This document shows positions 18,184-27,369 of a stretch of DNA of 64,000 bases, in pieces; position 1 is the stretch's first letter, and each line of letters begins with the position of its first letter. Made by a program: the position numbers and the translations under genes. The notes beneath the pieces were generated by a model. That model had not been told where the DNA came from and ran no database searches. It saw only the letters and a program-made list of their open reading frames with translations. This DNA is from Streptomyces sp. NBC_00344 (lineage in GTDB: Bacteria > Actinomycetota > Actinomycetes > Streptomycetales > Streptomycetaceae): contig NZ_CP107996.1 in the NCBI RefSeq assembly GCF_036088315.1, positions 1,364,001-1,428,000 on the forward strand, read 5' to 3'.

Positions 18184-19857
18184 CTACCCGAGGCTCCACT
18201 GCTGGTTGGCGCCACCGTTGCAGGTCCAGAGCTCCAGCGCGGTGCCGTTGACATTCCCCGCGGGCTTGTCGCCGCCGGTGACATCGAGGCAGAGTCCGGA
18301 CTGGGTGCCGGTGACGGTCCCGTCGGGGTTGAGCTTCCATTTCTGGTTGGCCCCGCCGTTACAGGTCCAGAGTTCCACCTTGGTACCCGAGGCGGTCTGG
18401 TTGTCATAGGCGTCCAGGCACTGCGAGCCGCCGTAGAGGCGGAGCTCACCGGCGGCGGTGAAGGTCGTCCGCTGGTCGGCGGCGCCGTTGCAGTCCCAGA
18501 TCTCGATACCGGTGCCCGGGGTCGTCGCGCCGCCCACGACATCCAGGCAGCGGTGCGAGGAGGCGCCGACCAGCGGGTGGGCGGTACCGGTGCTGTCGCC
18601 GCTGCCGACGGAGACCCGGTACATCACGGTGCCGTGCGGGGGCACCGTGGCGCTGATCGATCCGCTTGTCGTCGAGACGGCCTTGGACCAGAGATTGGAG
18701 AGCCGGTACGCGGAGCCGGACGGCAGGCCGGCCGCAGCGGCCGTGGTGCCGACGGTCGCCGCAGATCCGCCCTCGTTGGTGAGGGTGACCGCGCGGTCAC
18801 CGTTGGCGAGTGGCTTGGACATGACCACGTGGCCGCCGGAGGACGAGACCACGGTGCCCTGCTTGCCCAGCGAATCCTGGTCGACCGCGATCACGTCGGT
18901 GTTCTTCAGTATCGCCAGGGTGGCGGCGCTCGCGCTGCGGATGTCGCTGCCGATGAGCAGTGGCGACGCCATCTCCGACCAGAGGCTGAAGTGGGTGCGG
19001 TACTCGGCGTCCGTCATGCCGCCGTTGCCGACCTCCAGCATGTCCGGGTCGTTCCACGCACCAGGTTTGGCGTAGGACGCGAGCGACTGGTTCTGATGGG
19101 CGATATTGATCATGCTCGACCAGGAGTCACTGATGTCGCCTGTGGTGCGCCAGGAGTTGCCGATCGGCGGCGCCCAGTTCCAGGGCTGGTTGGAGCCCCA
19201 CTCGCAGATGCTGTAGAGGATCGGCCGGCCGGTGGCCTTCAGCGCGTCGCCCATGGCTTTGTAGCGCTGCTGTGCGTCCACACCGGTGTTGTTGCAGTTG
19301 TCGTACTTCAGGTAGTCGACCCCCCAGGACGCCCACAGCGCGGCGTCCTGCTTCTCGTGCCCGAGACCGCCGGGGAATCCGGCACTGTTGCACGTCTTGG
19401 TGCCGGCGCTGGAGTAGAGGCCGAACTTCAGCCCCTTGGAGTGCACATAGTCGGCGACTGCCTTGATGCCGTCGGGAAACCGTACGGGGTCCGCGACCAG
19501 GTTGCCGGACGCGTCGCGGTTCGGCAGCGCCCAGCAGTCGTCGAGGTTGACGTAGGTGTAACCGGCCGCTTTGAGTCCCTGCGAGACGAAGAGGTCGGCG
19601 ATGCCCTTGACCATCGCCTCGTTGAACTGCGAACCGCAACCGGTGGAGTTCCAGTTGTTGAAGCCCATCTGCGGGGTCAGGGCAAGGCCGTTGTCAGCGG
19701 CCTCCGCGGACGGCGCCGTGGCGATGTCGGCGGTGACGGCAGCGGTGGCGGCCAGCGCCAGGGCTCCCGCCCCGGTGGTGACCCCACCGACGAGGAGGGT
19801 GAAGGAGGCGGCGCAGGCAGCCAAGCGCTGCCTGCCGGTGTGTCGTTCGTGGGACAT
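18184..19857 (-). CDS. Secreted GH27 alpha-galactosidase with ricin-type lectin domain
   Basis: A 557-residue exported enzyme. The signal peptide covers about residues 1-53, ending near PSAEAADNG. The GH27 catalytic barrel follows with TPQMGFNNWN at its start, nucleophile Asp186 in YLKYDNC, and the acid/base Asp in WNDPDML (268-274). After a C-terminal beta domain, a ricin-B (CBM13) lectin domain spans about 432-557 with repeated CLD and QxW patterns (NQKW, NQQW). It should release alpha-linked galactose from galactomannans or oligosaccharides outside the cell. The ATG at 19857 has a GGAG ribosome-binding site. Confidence 0.95.
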   Translation of the reverse strand: MSHERHTGRQRLAACAASFTLLVGGVTTGAGALALAATAAVTADIATAPSAEAADNGLALTPQMGFNNWNSTGCGSQFNEAMVKGIADLFVSQGLKAAGYTYVNLDDCWALPNRDASGNLVADPVRFPDGIKAVADYVHSKGLKFGLYSSAGTKTCNSAGFPGGLGHEKQDAALWASWGVDYLKYDNCNNTGVDAQQRYKAMGDALKATGRPILYSICEWGSNQPWNWAPPIGNSWRTTGDISDSWSSMINIAHQNQSLASYAKPGAWNDPDMLEVGNGGMTDAEYRTHFSLWSEMASPLLIGSDIRSASAATLAILKNTDVIAVDQDSLGKQGTVVSSSGGHVVMSKPLANGDRAVTLTNEGGSAATVGTTAAAAGLPSGSAYRLSNLWSKAVSTTSGSISATVPPHGTVMYRVSVGSGDSTGTAHPLVGASSHRCLDVVGGATTPGTGIEIWDCNGAADQRTTFTAAGELRLYGGSQCLDAYDNQTASGTKVELWTCNGGANQKWKLNPDGTVTGTQSGLCLDVTGGDKPAGNVNGTALELWTCNGGANQQWSLG

Positions 19858-19873
19858 GTGCGGCTCCGGGTGG

Positions 19874-19895
19874 GTTGAATGGCGCACATTTCAAC
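19874..19895. promoter_or_regulatory. Inverted repeat in the alpha-galactosidase 5' region
   Basis: GTTGAA-N10-TTCAAC lies between the predicted promoter and the start codon, a position suitable for a repressor. The adjacent LacI-family gene is a candidate binder. Only 6-base arms, so tentative. Confidence 0.35.
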
Positions 19896-19917
19896 GGGGT
19901 CGAACGAAAACAACCAC

Positions 19918-19946
19918 ATAACATCGCTGAGACGTGCCCATGTCAA
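19918..19946 (-). promoter_or_regulatory. Probable promoter of the alpha-galactosidase gene
   Basis: On the minus strand a consensus -35 TTGACA (19946-19941) is separated by 17 bases from TGTTAT (19923-19918), about 60 bases upstream of the alpha-galactosidase start. Confidence 0.5.
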
Positions 19947-19970
19947 TGGTTCGGACCGCCCGGCCCGCCC

Positions 19971-20990
19971 TCAGCCGCCGGCCGGCCGCGCCCTGGACTC
20001 GCCGGAGCCACGCACGATGAAGCGGGTCAGCAGCACCACGGAGCGCGGGGCGGAGATGTCACCCGCTATACGGGAGAAGAGCAGATTGGCCGCGGTCCCG
20101 CCGATGGCCACGGGGTCCTGGCTGACCACGGTCAGCGGGGGATTGAGCCGCTCCGCGAGCGGCAGGTCGTCGAAGCCCACGATGGCGACCGGGGCAGGGT
20201 GGTCGAGACCGTCGAGCACGCCCATGGTGATGATGTCGTTACTGGTGAACAGGGCGGTGGGCGGATCGGGGAGGGCCCGCAGTCCGGCCAGGGCAGCGTG
20301 CGCCTTCCGGTGGGAGCGCAGTTCGTGCCGGACGAGGGCGGGGTCCTCGGGGATACCGCGGGCGGCAAGGGCGTCGAGATAGCCGGCGTACCGCTCGGCC
20401 TGGGTCCAGATGTCGAACCGGTCGCCGAGGTAGGCGATACGGGTGTGCCCGTGGCCGAGCAGGTGAGTGACGGCGCGCTCGGCTCCGGCCCGGTTGTCGA
20501 CGGTCACCGTATCGACGGTGAGGCCCCTGGCCGGACGGTCGACACACACGACACGGGTACCGCCCTCCATGGGCTGCTTGAGGAAGGTGTGGCTGCCGAT
20601 GGTCGGGACGATGATCAGGCCGTCCACCCGGCGGGCCGTGAACGCGGCGATGACCTCACGTTCGCGTCGTGGTTCGTCGTTGGTACTGCCGACGAGGACG
20701 ACATGACCGCGCCGGTGCGCCTCGTCCTCGATGGAGCGCACCATGAGCGCGTAGAAGGGGTTTGCGAGATCGTCGACCACGACAGCGATCGTGGCGGTGC
20801 CGAGATTCTTCTGCCGCAGATGGCGTGCGGTGTCATTGCGCTGGTACCCCAGTTGCCGCACCGCCTGCCCGACCCTTGCCGCAGTACCGGGCGACACCCC
20901 GGGCTCGCCGGAGACGACGCGCGAGACCGTCATGGGGCTGACCCCTGCCGCACGGGCCACGTCCTTCATCGTCGGGCGCTTCACGGACAT
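19971..20990 (-). CDS. LacI-family transcriptional regulator
   Basis: A 339-residue regulator. The N-terminal HTH reads MKDVARAAGVSPMTVSRVVSG, with hinge QLGYQRNDTARHLRQ, then a periplasmic-binding-like effector domain with IAVVVDDLANPFYA and VGFDDLPLAERLNPPLT. It lies between, and is transcribed toward, the GH27 gene, with GH92 diverging from it. It therefore likely controls both secreted glycosidases in response to a sugar. The ATG at 20990 is almost touching its GAGG, so the GTG at 20984 may be the true start. Confidence 0.92.
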   Translation of the reverse strand: MSVKRPTMKDVARAAGVSPMTVSRVVSGEPGVSPGTAARVGQAVRQLGYQRNDTARHLRQKNLGTATIAVVVDDLANPFYALMVRSIEDEAHRRGHVVLVGSTNDEPRREREVIAAFTARRVDGLIIVPTIGSHTFLKQPMEGGTRVVCVDRPARGLTVDTVTVDNRAGAERAVTHLLGHGHTRIAYLGDRFDIWTQAERYAGYLDALAARGIPEDPALVRHELRSHRKAHAALAGLRALPDPPTALFTSNDIITMGVLDGLDHPAPVAIVGFDDLPLAERLNPPLTVVSQDPVAIGGTAANLLFSRIAGDISAPRSVVLLTRFIVRGSGESRARPAGG

Positions 20991-21455
20991 CCTCAATCAG
21001 CCATCCTCCCGGCATCCGCCGGTCGGCCGATGCGTCGCCACTGTCGCGGTACCCGTAGCCCGGTGACGATGCGTCGATGATGGCAGGCCGGCCGGGCAGC
21101 CGGCCGCACCCCCGGCCAACAGGCCGCCCCTGCACGGCATTCGACCGGAGCCGCCGTCCGGACCCCGCTTCGTCGGCTCGCGCCGATGTGCAACGGCGGA
21201 TCGCTGTGAACGATCCCAATGGTTCCGGCACAGTCCATCGCTGGTGACAGCGCCGCACCCCACACCATGGGTCTCCGGCCCCTCCCTTCGGACCGAACCC
21301 GGCAGGGCGGTCCGGGAAATGACGGCACTCTTGACAGGCAGTCAGGTACACATCAACACTTCCATTTTGCTTGGTAACGTTCACATGCGCTCAGAGCAGC
21401 CCCCGCCCCCAGGCCGCGCCGTACGGCATTCACAACGGACGGCCACCGCGAGAAG
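20991..21455. other. Divergent regulatory region between lacI-type and GH92 genes
   Basis: 465 bases without a credible gene. The right-hand third holds the candidate GH92 promoter and operator listed separately. The left part shows no recognisable element apart from being the probable promoter area of the LacI-family gene. Confidence 0.4.
21331..21383 (+). promoter_or_regulatory. Candidate GH92 promoter and LacI-like operator
   Basis: A perfect TTGACA at 21331-21336 faces the GH92 gene with a weak -10 near 21354-21360. Downstream, TTGGTAACGTTCACA has the central-CG AACGTT (21376-21381) and partly symmetric arms typical of LacI/GalR-family operators. That placement would block elongation or open-complex formation. 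Confidence 0.4.
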
Positions 21456-24400
21456 GTGTGGTCCTCCGTGCTCCCAGCAGTGCTCAGATCCCGAACCGCC
21501 GGCGCGTTAGGCGCCCTCCTCCTGACCGTCCTCGGCGTCGGCGGCCTCACCGCCGCACCGGCCCACGCCGGGACGCTGCCGTTGACCCAGTACGCCGATC
21601 CGTTCGTCGGTACCGATGACAGCAACGCGCCCAACCCGGTGGGCGGCGGCGCGGGCGGAAGCACCTATCCGGGGGCCGTAGTGCCCTTCGGCGGGGTGCA
21701 GTTCAGCCCTGACACCCCGACGGCCTCGCCGTCCGGCTACCGCTACTCGGACAAGTCCATCGAGGACTTCAGCCTCACCCACTTCGACGGCGCAGGCTGC
21801 CAGAACAACGAGGACCTCCCGCTGATGCCGGTCACCGGCGCTCTCGGCTCCTCCCCCGGCAGCAACTGGACCAGCTACGCGTCGGGGTACACCAAGTCCA
21901 GCGAGTCCGCTTCGCCCGGCTACTACCGCAACCGCCTCGACAAGTACTCCACCGACGTCGAACTGACGGCCACCACCCGCACCGGTATGGGCCGGCTGAC
22001 ATATCCGTCGTCCGCCTCGTCCCGGCTGCTGATCAACACCGGACGCAGCGCGACCGGCAATCGATCGGGTTCGGTGAACATCAGCGGTTCCGAGGTCACG
22101 GGCAGTGTCACGGCGGGCGGCTTCTGCGGCTCGTCGAAGACCTACCAGATCTACTTCGATCTGCGCTTCGACCGGACACCGACCGGCCACGGCACATGGT
22201 CGGGCGGCACCGTCAACTCCGACTCGACCAGTGCGAGCGGCACCAACACCGGCGCCTATCTCACCTTCGACACGACCGGTTCCGCGACCGTGCAGTTCAA
22301 GATCGGCCTGAGCTACGTGAGCGTCAACGGCGCCAAGGCGAACGTCACATCGGAGAACAACGGCTGGGACTTCGGGGCGGTCCGCACCGCCGCCGACACC
22401 TCCTGGAACGGCATACTCAACCGCGCCCAGGTCACCGGCGGCGCCACCGCCGAACTGCGGAAGTTCTACACATCGCTCTACCACGTCTTCCAGAGCCCGA
22501 ACATCTCCAGTGACGTCAACGGCGACTACCGGGGCTTCGACGGCGCGGTGCACAACTCCGCACATCCCGTCTACCAGAACTACTCCGGGTGGGACATCTA
22601 CCGTTCCTGGGCCGCCCTGATCGCTCTGATCGCCCCGTCCGAAGCCGCCGACATCGCGAAGTCGATGGTTCTCGACGGCCAGCAGGGCGGACTGCTGCCC
22701 AAGTGGTCGCAGCAGACCAACGAGGACTTCGTCATGACCGGCGATCCGGGGCCGATCATCATCAGCAGCATGTACGCCTTCGGAGTGAGGGACTTCGACA
22801 CCTCATCGGCTCTGTCACTGATGGAGAAGGCATCCAGCGGCGGCACCGCGCAGGGCTCCCCCATCCGCGGGAACCAGTCGACGTACACCAGCCTCCACTA
22901 CCTTCCGGGAGCCCCGTCGGACTCGCTGGAGTACTCCGCATCGGACTTCGCGGTGGCCCAGTTCGCCAAGGCACTGGGCAACACCGGCAGTTACGGCACT
23001 CACATGACTCGCGCCCAGTGGTGGCGCAACACCTACGGCTCCGAATCCGGATATGTGCAGCCGCGCAGCTCCGACGGCAGCTGGAGCTGGCCGCTGGACC
23101 CGGCGAGCCAGAACAACTTCACCGAGGGCAACGCGGCGCAGTACACCTGGATGGTGCCGTACGACTTCACCGACCTGATCAACTCGATGGGCGGCCGGCA
23201 GACTGCCGTACAGCGGCTCGACCATCACTTCACCCAGGTCAACGCGGGGCAGAGTCTCCCGTACTACTACATTGGCAACGAGCCGGAGCACGGGGTGCCG
23301 TGGGCGTACAACTACGCCCGGGACCCGGCGGGTGCGTCCGATGCCGTACGCAAGGTGATGACGGAGTCCTTCACCACCGGCGCCGGCGGCCTGCCGGGCA
23401 ACGACGATCTGGGGGCGACATCGGCCTGGTACGTGTGGGCGGCACTCGGCATGTACCCGGCGACGCCGGGTGCGGACACACTCGCCGCGAACGGGCCCCA
23501 GTTCCCCTCCGTGCTGCTCCAGCGGCCCGGCGGGAACATCACCATCAACTCGTCGGGCAGTGGCGGCTACGTGCAGGGGCTGAAGGTCGGCGGCAGCGCC
23601 ACCAGCCACAACTACCTGCGGTATCCCGATGTCGCGGGCGGCGCCACGCTCGACTACACGATGGGCTCGGCACCCAGTACGACCTGGGGCACCGGCGCAT
23701 CCGACGTGCCGCCCTCCTTCCAGGACGGCGCCAACGCGGTGCCGGCCGCTCCGGAGCTCGGCACCGACCTCGCCAAGGGCAGAGCCGTCACGAACTCGGC
23801 GCCCTGCGCGACGGCGGAGTCCGGGGACAAGGCCGTGGACGGCTCGCTGAGGAACAACAGCAAATGGTGTTCCCTGGCGGCGGATCCCACGCTCCAGGTC
23901 GATCTGGGATCGGCGCAGACCGTCTCGTCGTTCGTGGTGAAGCACGCGGGGCTCGGTGGTGAGAACACCGGCTGGAACACCGGTGCGTTCCAGATCCAGA
24001 CGAGCACCGACGGCACCAACTGGTCGACGGCCGCCACCGTCTCCGGATCACGTTCCAGCCGCACCTACAACGCGGTCTCGCCCCGGCAGGCCCGCTACGT
24101 CAGGCTTGCCATCTCCTCCCCCGGCAACGTGTCGGGCACCACGGCAGCCAGGATCTACGAGCTCGAGGTGTACGGCGGCAGCCAGAGTGATCTCGCGGTG
24201 GGCCGTACCGCCACCGGCTCCGCCGCCTGCGGCAGTGCGGAAACACCCGACAAAGCGGTCAACGGCAGTTACGGGGGCGGCAACACCGATAAGTGGTGCT
24301 CACTGGCCTCCGGCACGAAGACCCTCCAGGTGGACCTGGGCGCCTCCCACGCACTGTCCTCCGTCACCGTCCGGCATGCCGGCGCCGGTGGCGAGGACGC

Positions 24401-24629
24401 GGCCTGGGACACCAAGGACTTCGACATCAGCACATCGGCCAACGGCACCGACTGGACCACGGCCGCCGAGGTCCGCGGCAACACCGCCGACTCCACCACC
24501 CACCAGGTGACCGCCACAGCCCGTTATGTCCGCCTGAGCGTGATCACCCCGGCCCAGAACACCGACGCGGCGGCCCGGATCTACGAACTGGAGGTCTACG
24601 GAAGCCAAGGGCTGTCCCGTAATCCCTGA
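21456..24629 (+). CDS. Secreted GH92 alpha-mannosidase with two discoidin-like domains
   Basis: A 1057-residue exported enzyme. A signal peptide ends near APAHAG (residue 38). The GH92 alpha-1,2/1,3-mannosidase body runs from about 45 to 760, with TQYADPFVGTDDSN at its start, TGDPGPIIISSMYAFG near 427, and the catalytic-region segment GNEPEHGVPWAYNY near 607. Two F5/8-type C (CBM32-like) domains follow at about 770-905 and 915-1055; each opens with LA.GR.. and ..PDKAV/GDKAVDGS and closes with RIYELEVYGS. Ca-dependent trimming of mannose from glycans outside the cell is expected. A GTG at 21468 has better ribosome-binding-site spacing and may be the real start. Confidence 0.93.
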   Translation: MWSSVLPAVLRSRTAGALGALLLTVLGVGGLTAAPAHAGTLPLTQYADPFVGTDDSNAPNPVGGGAGGSTYPGAVVPFGGVQFSPDTPTASPSGYRYSDKSIEDFSLTHFDGAGCQNNEDLPLMPVTGALGSSPGSNWTSYASGYTKSSESASPGYYRNRLDKYSTDVELTATTRTGMGRLTYPSSASSRLLINTGRSATGNRSGSVNISGSEVTGSVTAGGFCGSSKTYQIYFDLRFDRTPTGHGTWSGGTVNSDSTSASGTNTGAYLTFDTTGSATVQFKIGLSYVSVNGAKANVTSENNGWDFGAVRTAADTSWNGILNRAQVTGGATAELRKFYTSLYHVFQSPNISSDVNGDYRGFDGAVHNSAHPVYQNYSGWDIYRSWAALIALIAPSEAADIAKSMVLDGQQGGLLPKWSQQTNEDFVMTGDPGPIIISSMYAFGVRDFDTSSALSLMEKASSGGTAQGSPIRGNQSTYTSLHYLPGAPSDSLEYSASDFAVAQFAKALGNTGSYGTHMTRAQWWRNTYGSESGYVQPRSSDGSWSWPLDPASQNNFTEGNAAQYTWMVPYDFTDLINSMGGRQTAVQRLDHHFTQVNAGQSLPYYYIGNEPEHGVPWAYNYARDPAGASDAVRKVMTESFTTGAGGLPGNDDLGATSAWYVWAALGMYPATPGADTLAANGPQFPSVLLQRPGGNITINSSGSGGYVQGLKVGGSATSHNYLRYPDVAGGATLDYTMGSAPSTTWGTGASDVPPSFQDGANAVPAAPELGTDLAKGRAVTNSAPCATAESGDKAVDGSLRNNSKWCSLAADPTLQVDLGSAQTVSSFVVKHAGLGGENTGWNTGAFQIQTSTDGTNWSTAATVSGSRSSRTYNAVSPRQARYVRLAISSPGNVSGTTAARIYELEVYGGSQSDLAVGRTATGSAACGSAETPDKAVNGSYGGGNTDKWCSLASGTKTLQVDLGASHALSSVTVRHAGAGGEDAAWDTKDFDISTSANGTDWTTAAEVRGNTADSTTHQVTATARYVRLSVITPAQNTDAAARIYELEVYGSQGLSRNP

Positions 24630-24846
24630 CGGGCGCGCGACGACGGCTCCAGCACCGACGGCCGCAGGAATCCGCCGCGCCACCGGCGGCGAGTTCGCCC
24701 CCATGATCTCGCCGCCCCCGCCAGTACGTGACCCCGGGTGACGCGGGCATCACCGCTGGTGACAACAGGTGGTCCGGACGGAGGTCTGTCACCGAGCCGA
24801 CACCTCGGTGGCAGCCCTCCGGCCGGTCTGCGGGTAACGTCGGATC

Positions 24847-26532
24847 ATGAGCCATCCGCATCCAGAACTGAAAGCCGCCCCACCTCTGCCTGACGGAGGG
24901 CTGCGCATCGTCGCCCTCGGCGGCCTGGGTGAGATCGGCCGCAACATGACCGTCTTCGAGCACGCAGGGAAGCTGCTGATCGTCGACTGCGGGGTACTTT
25001 TCCCCGAGGAGAACCAGCCGGGGGTGGATGTCATCCTGCCGGATTTCACCGCCATCAGGGACCGGCTGGACGACGTCGTGGGCATCGTCCTCACCCATGG
25101 CCACGAGGACCACATCGGCGGTGTGCCGTATCTGCTGCGTGAACGTGCCGACATCCCCGTCGTCGGTTCGAAGCTGACGCTCGCCTTCCTCGAGGCCAAG
25201 CTCAAGGAGCACGGCATCAGGCCCCGGACGGTGCGCGTGCGTGAGGGCGACCGGCGGAGCTTCGGGCCCTTCGACTGCGAGTTCGTCGCGGTCAACCACT
25301 CCATCCCGGACGGTCTCGCGGTCGCCATCCGTACCAGCGCCGGAATGGTGCTGCACACCGGGGACTTCAAGATGGACCAGTTCCCGCTGGACGAGCGCAT
25401 CACCGACCTGCGGGCCTTCGCCCGGCTCGGCGAAGAGGGCGTCGACGTCTTCCTGACCGACTCCACCAACGCCGAGGTACCCGGTTTCACCACCTCCGAA
25501 AGTGAGCTGAACCCCGCGATCGAGCAGGTCCTGCGCACCGCACCGCGCCGGGTCATCGTCTCCAGCTTCGCCAGTCATGTGCACCGTATCCAGCAGGTAC
25601 TCGACGCCGCTCACCTGCACGGACGCAAGGTCGCTTTCGTGGGGAGGTCGATGGTCCGCAACATGGGCATCGCCCGTGACCTCGGCTATCTGAAGGTTCC
25701 GTCCGGGCTGGTCGTCGGCCTCAAGGAGCTGGAGAAGCTGCCGGACCACAAGATCGCTCTGGTCTGCACCGGCTCTCAGGGCGAGCCGATGGCCGCGCTG
25801 TCCCGGATGGCCAACCGGGACCATATGATCCGGATCGGCAAGGGCGACACCGTTCTGCTCGCCAGTTCGCTGATCCCGGGTAACGAGAACGCCATCTACC
25901 GGGTCATCAACGGGCTGACCCGGTGGGGGGCCAACGTCGTGCACAAGGGCAACGCCAAGGTGCACGTCTCGGGGCATGCCAGTGCCGGTGAGCTCGTGTA
26001 CTGCTACAACATCGTCAAGCCCCGGCACGTCATGCCGGTACACGGCGAATGGCGCCATCTGCGCGCCAACGGCGATCTCGCCATCCGCACCGGCGTCGAC
26101 CCCAAGCGGGTCGTCATCGCCGAGGACGGCGTCGTCGTCGACCTCGTCAACGGGCGGGCGTCCATCACAGGCAAGGTGCCCGCGGGCAACGTCTACGTGG
26201 ATGGCATGACGGTCGGCGGCGCCACCGAGGCGTCACTGAAGGACCGCCTCACCCTCGCGGAGGAGGGGGTCGTCACGGTGGTGGCGATCGTCAATGCCGA
26301 CACGGGCGCTCTCGCCGAGCCGCCCGACTTCCTGGCCCGTGGCTTCGTCCACGACAGCGCCACCTTCGACCCGGTGATCCCGGTGATCGAGAAGACCCTT
26401 GCCACCGCGGCAAAGGAGGGCGTCGGAGACGTGCACCAGCTGGAGCAGCTCATCAGCCGGGCAGTGGCCTCCTGGGCGTTCAGGACGCATCGTCGTAATC
26501 CGCTGATCATCCCGGTCATCATCGACGCCTGA
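24847..26532 (+). CDS. Ribonuclease J (divergent paralogue)
   Basis: A 561-residue metallo-beta-lactamase/beta-CASP RNase. The zinc motif HGHEDH is at 84-89, the beta-CASP region contains SSFASHVHRIQQVLDAAH, and motif C is visible in VHVSGHAS. It starts MSHPHPELKAAPPLPDGGLRI like the streptomycete RNase J. However, the C-terminal third is much less conserved (EEGVVTVVAIVNADTG, FVHDSATFDPVIPVI), and the usual dapA/thyX neighbours are absent here. It may be a second copy. RNase J processes and degrades RNA by endo- and 5'-exonucleolytic activity. A long terminator hairpin follows. Confidence 0.92.
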   Translation: MSHPHPELKAAPPLPDGGLRIVALGGLGEIGRNMTVFEHAGKLLIVDCGVLFPEENQPGVDVILPDFTAIRDRLDDVVGIVLTHGHEDHIGGVPYLLRERADIPVVGSKLTLAFLEAKLKEHGIRPRTVRVREGDRRSFGPFDCEFVAVNHSIPDGLAVAIRTSAGMVLHTGDFKMDQFPLDERITDLRAFARLGEEGVDVFLTDSTNAEVPGFTTSESELNPAIEQVLRTAPRRVIVSSFASHVHRIQQVLDAAHLHGRKVAFVGRSMVRNMGIARDLGYLKVPSGLVVGLKELEKLPDHKIALVCTGSQGEPMAALSRMANRDHMIRIGKGDTVLLASSLIPGNENAIYRVINGLTRWGANVVHKGNAKVHVSGHASAGELVYCYNIVKPRHVMPVHGEWRHLRANGDLAIRTGVDPKRVVIAEDGVVVDLVNGRASITGKVPAGNVYVDGMTVGGATEASLKDRLTLAEEGVVTVVAIVNADTGALAEPPDFLARGFVHDSATFDPVIPVIEKTLATAAKEGVGDVHQLEQLISRAVASWAFRTHRRNPLIIPVIIDA

Positions 26533-26572
26533 GTGCCGCCCGCCGTACCGCCGGCCTGCCCGCGGTAGAGCG

Positions 26573-26619
26573 GGAGGTGGGGGGGGGCTTCTCCGAGTGA
26601 GAAGCCCCCCGCCACCTCC
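26573..26619 (+). terminator. Strong terminator after RNase J
   Basis: An outer 8-base-pair stem GGAGGTGG/CCACCTCC and an inner 12-base-pair stem GGGGGGCTTCTC/GAGAAGCCCCCC, separated by a single mismatch, close on a 5-base loop CGAGT. It begins 40 bases after the RNase J stop. Confidence 0.85.
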
Positions 26620-26751
26620 GGGTGAGCCGCCCCCGGCCCGGTCGGCACGGCCCCGCGTGAAGCGCGGCGGCGGTGCGGCGGGCGCGCCTCCACCGGCACT
26701 CAGTGAGGGCCCTCATCATGCGGGCGTATTGTTTTGTCGGAGGTGGTCACC

Positions 26752-27246
26752 GTGGACGAGTCCGAGCTGGCCGACCAGATGCTGACGTGCGTCACCCGGA
26801 TCCGCCGGGTGCTGGACGAACGGCTGAAACAGCACGGTGTTTCCGTCCCCCGCAAGCGCGTGCTCGGCGCTCTGGCCGAAGGGCCGAGGAGACAGAGCAC
26901 ACTGGCCACCGAGTTCGATGTCGCACCGCGCACGATCACCGAGCTGGTGGACGGCCTCGAGCGCGACGGGCTCGTGGAGCGTCGCGACGATCCGAAGGAC
27001 CGCCGGGCACGGCTGGTGCACATCACTGCGGCGGGCGAGCACACCAACGATGTGGCGATGGCCACCCGCCGAGCCGTGATCACAGAGATCTTCGCGGATC
27101 TGTCGGGCGAGCAGTGCGCCACGCTCTCCCGGATGCTCACCGGGCTGAGCGACCGCGTGGGGGCGATGACCGCGGCGCCGGGCCCCGCGCCGGGCGAGCT
27201 GGGCGCGGGCATCCCGCTGGACTTCCTCGCGGGCCCCGGCGCATAG
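26752..27246 (+). CDS. MarR-family transcriptional regulator
   Basis: A 164-residue winged-helix regulator. The DNA-binding segment includes STLATEFDVAPRTITELVDGLERDGLVER, followed by the wing DPKDRRARLVHIT. The GTG at 26752 is preferred over an in-frame TTG at 26734 because GGAGGTG lies 6-8 bases before it. Target genes are not obvious: the neighbours are convergent (LysM gene) or terminated (RNase J), so autoregulation or distant control is likely. Confidence 0.9.
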   Translation: MDESELADQMLTCVTRIRRVLDERLKQHGVSVPRKRVLGALAEGPRRQSTLATEFDVAPRTITELVDGLERDGLVERRDDPKDRRARLVHITAAGEHTNDVAMATRRAVITEIFADLSGEQCATLSRMLTGLSDRVGAMTAAPGPAPGELGAGIPLDFLAGPGA

Positions 27247-27306
27247 CGTCACCGCGTCCGGCACCGATCCCGCACCGGAACCGGTACGCGCCGGCTTCGC
27301 ACGCGC

Positions 27307-27349
27307 GCCCGCCCCGGCCACGGCTGGAAGTGCCGCGGCCGGGACGGGC
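27307..27349. terminator. Bidirectional terminator-like hairpin
   Basis: An 18-base stem with two mismatches (GCCCGCCCCGGCCACGGC against GCCGCGGCCGGGACGGGC) and a 7-base loop, placed between the convergent MarR and LysM genes. Confidence 0.65.
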
Positions 27350-27369
27350 GCCGGGTGGGTGAGGGCCGG

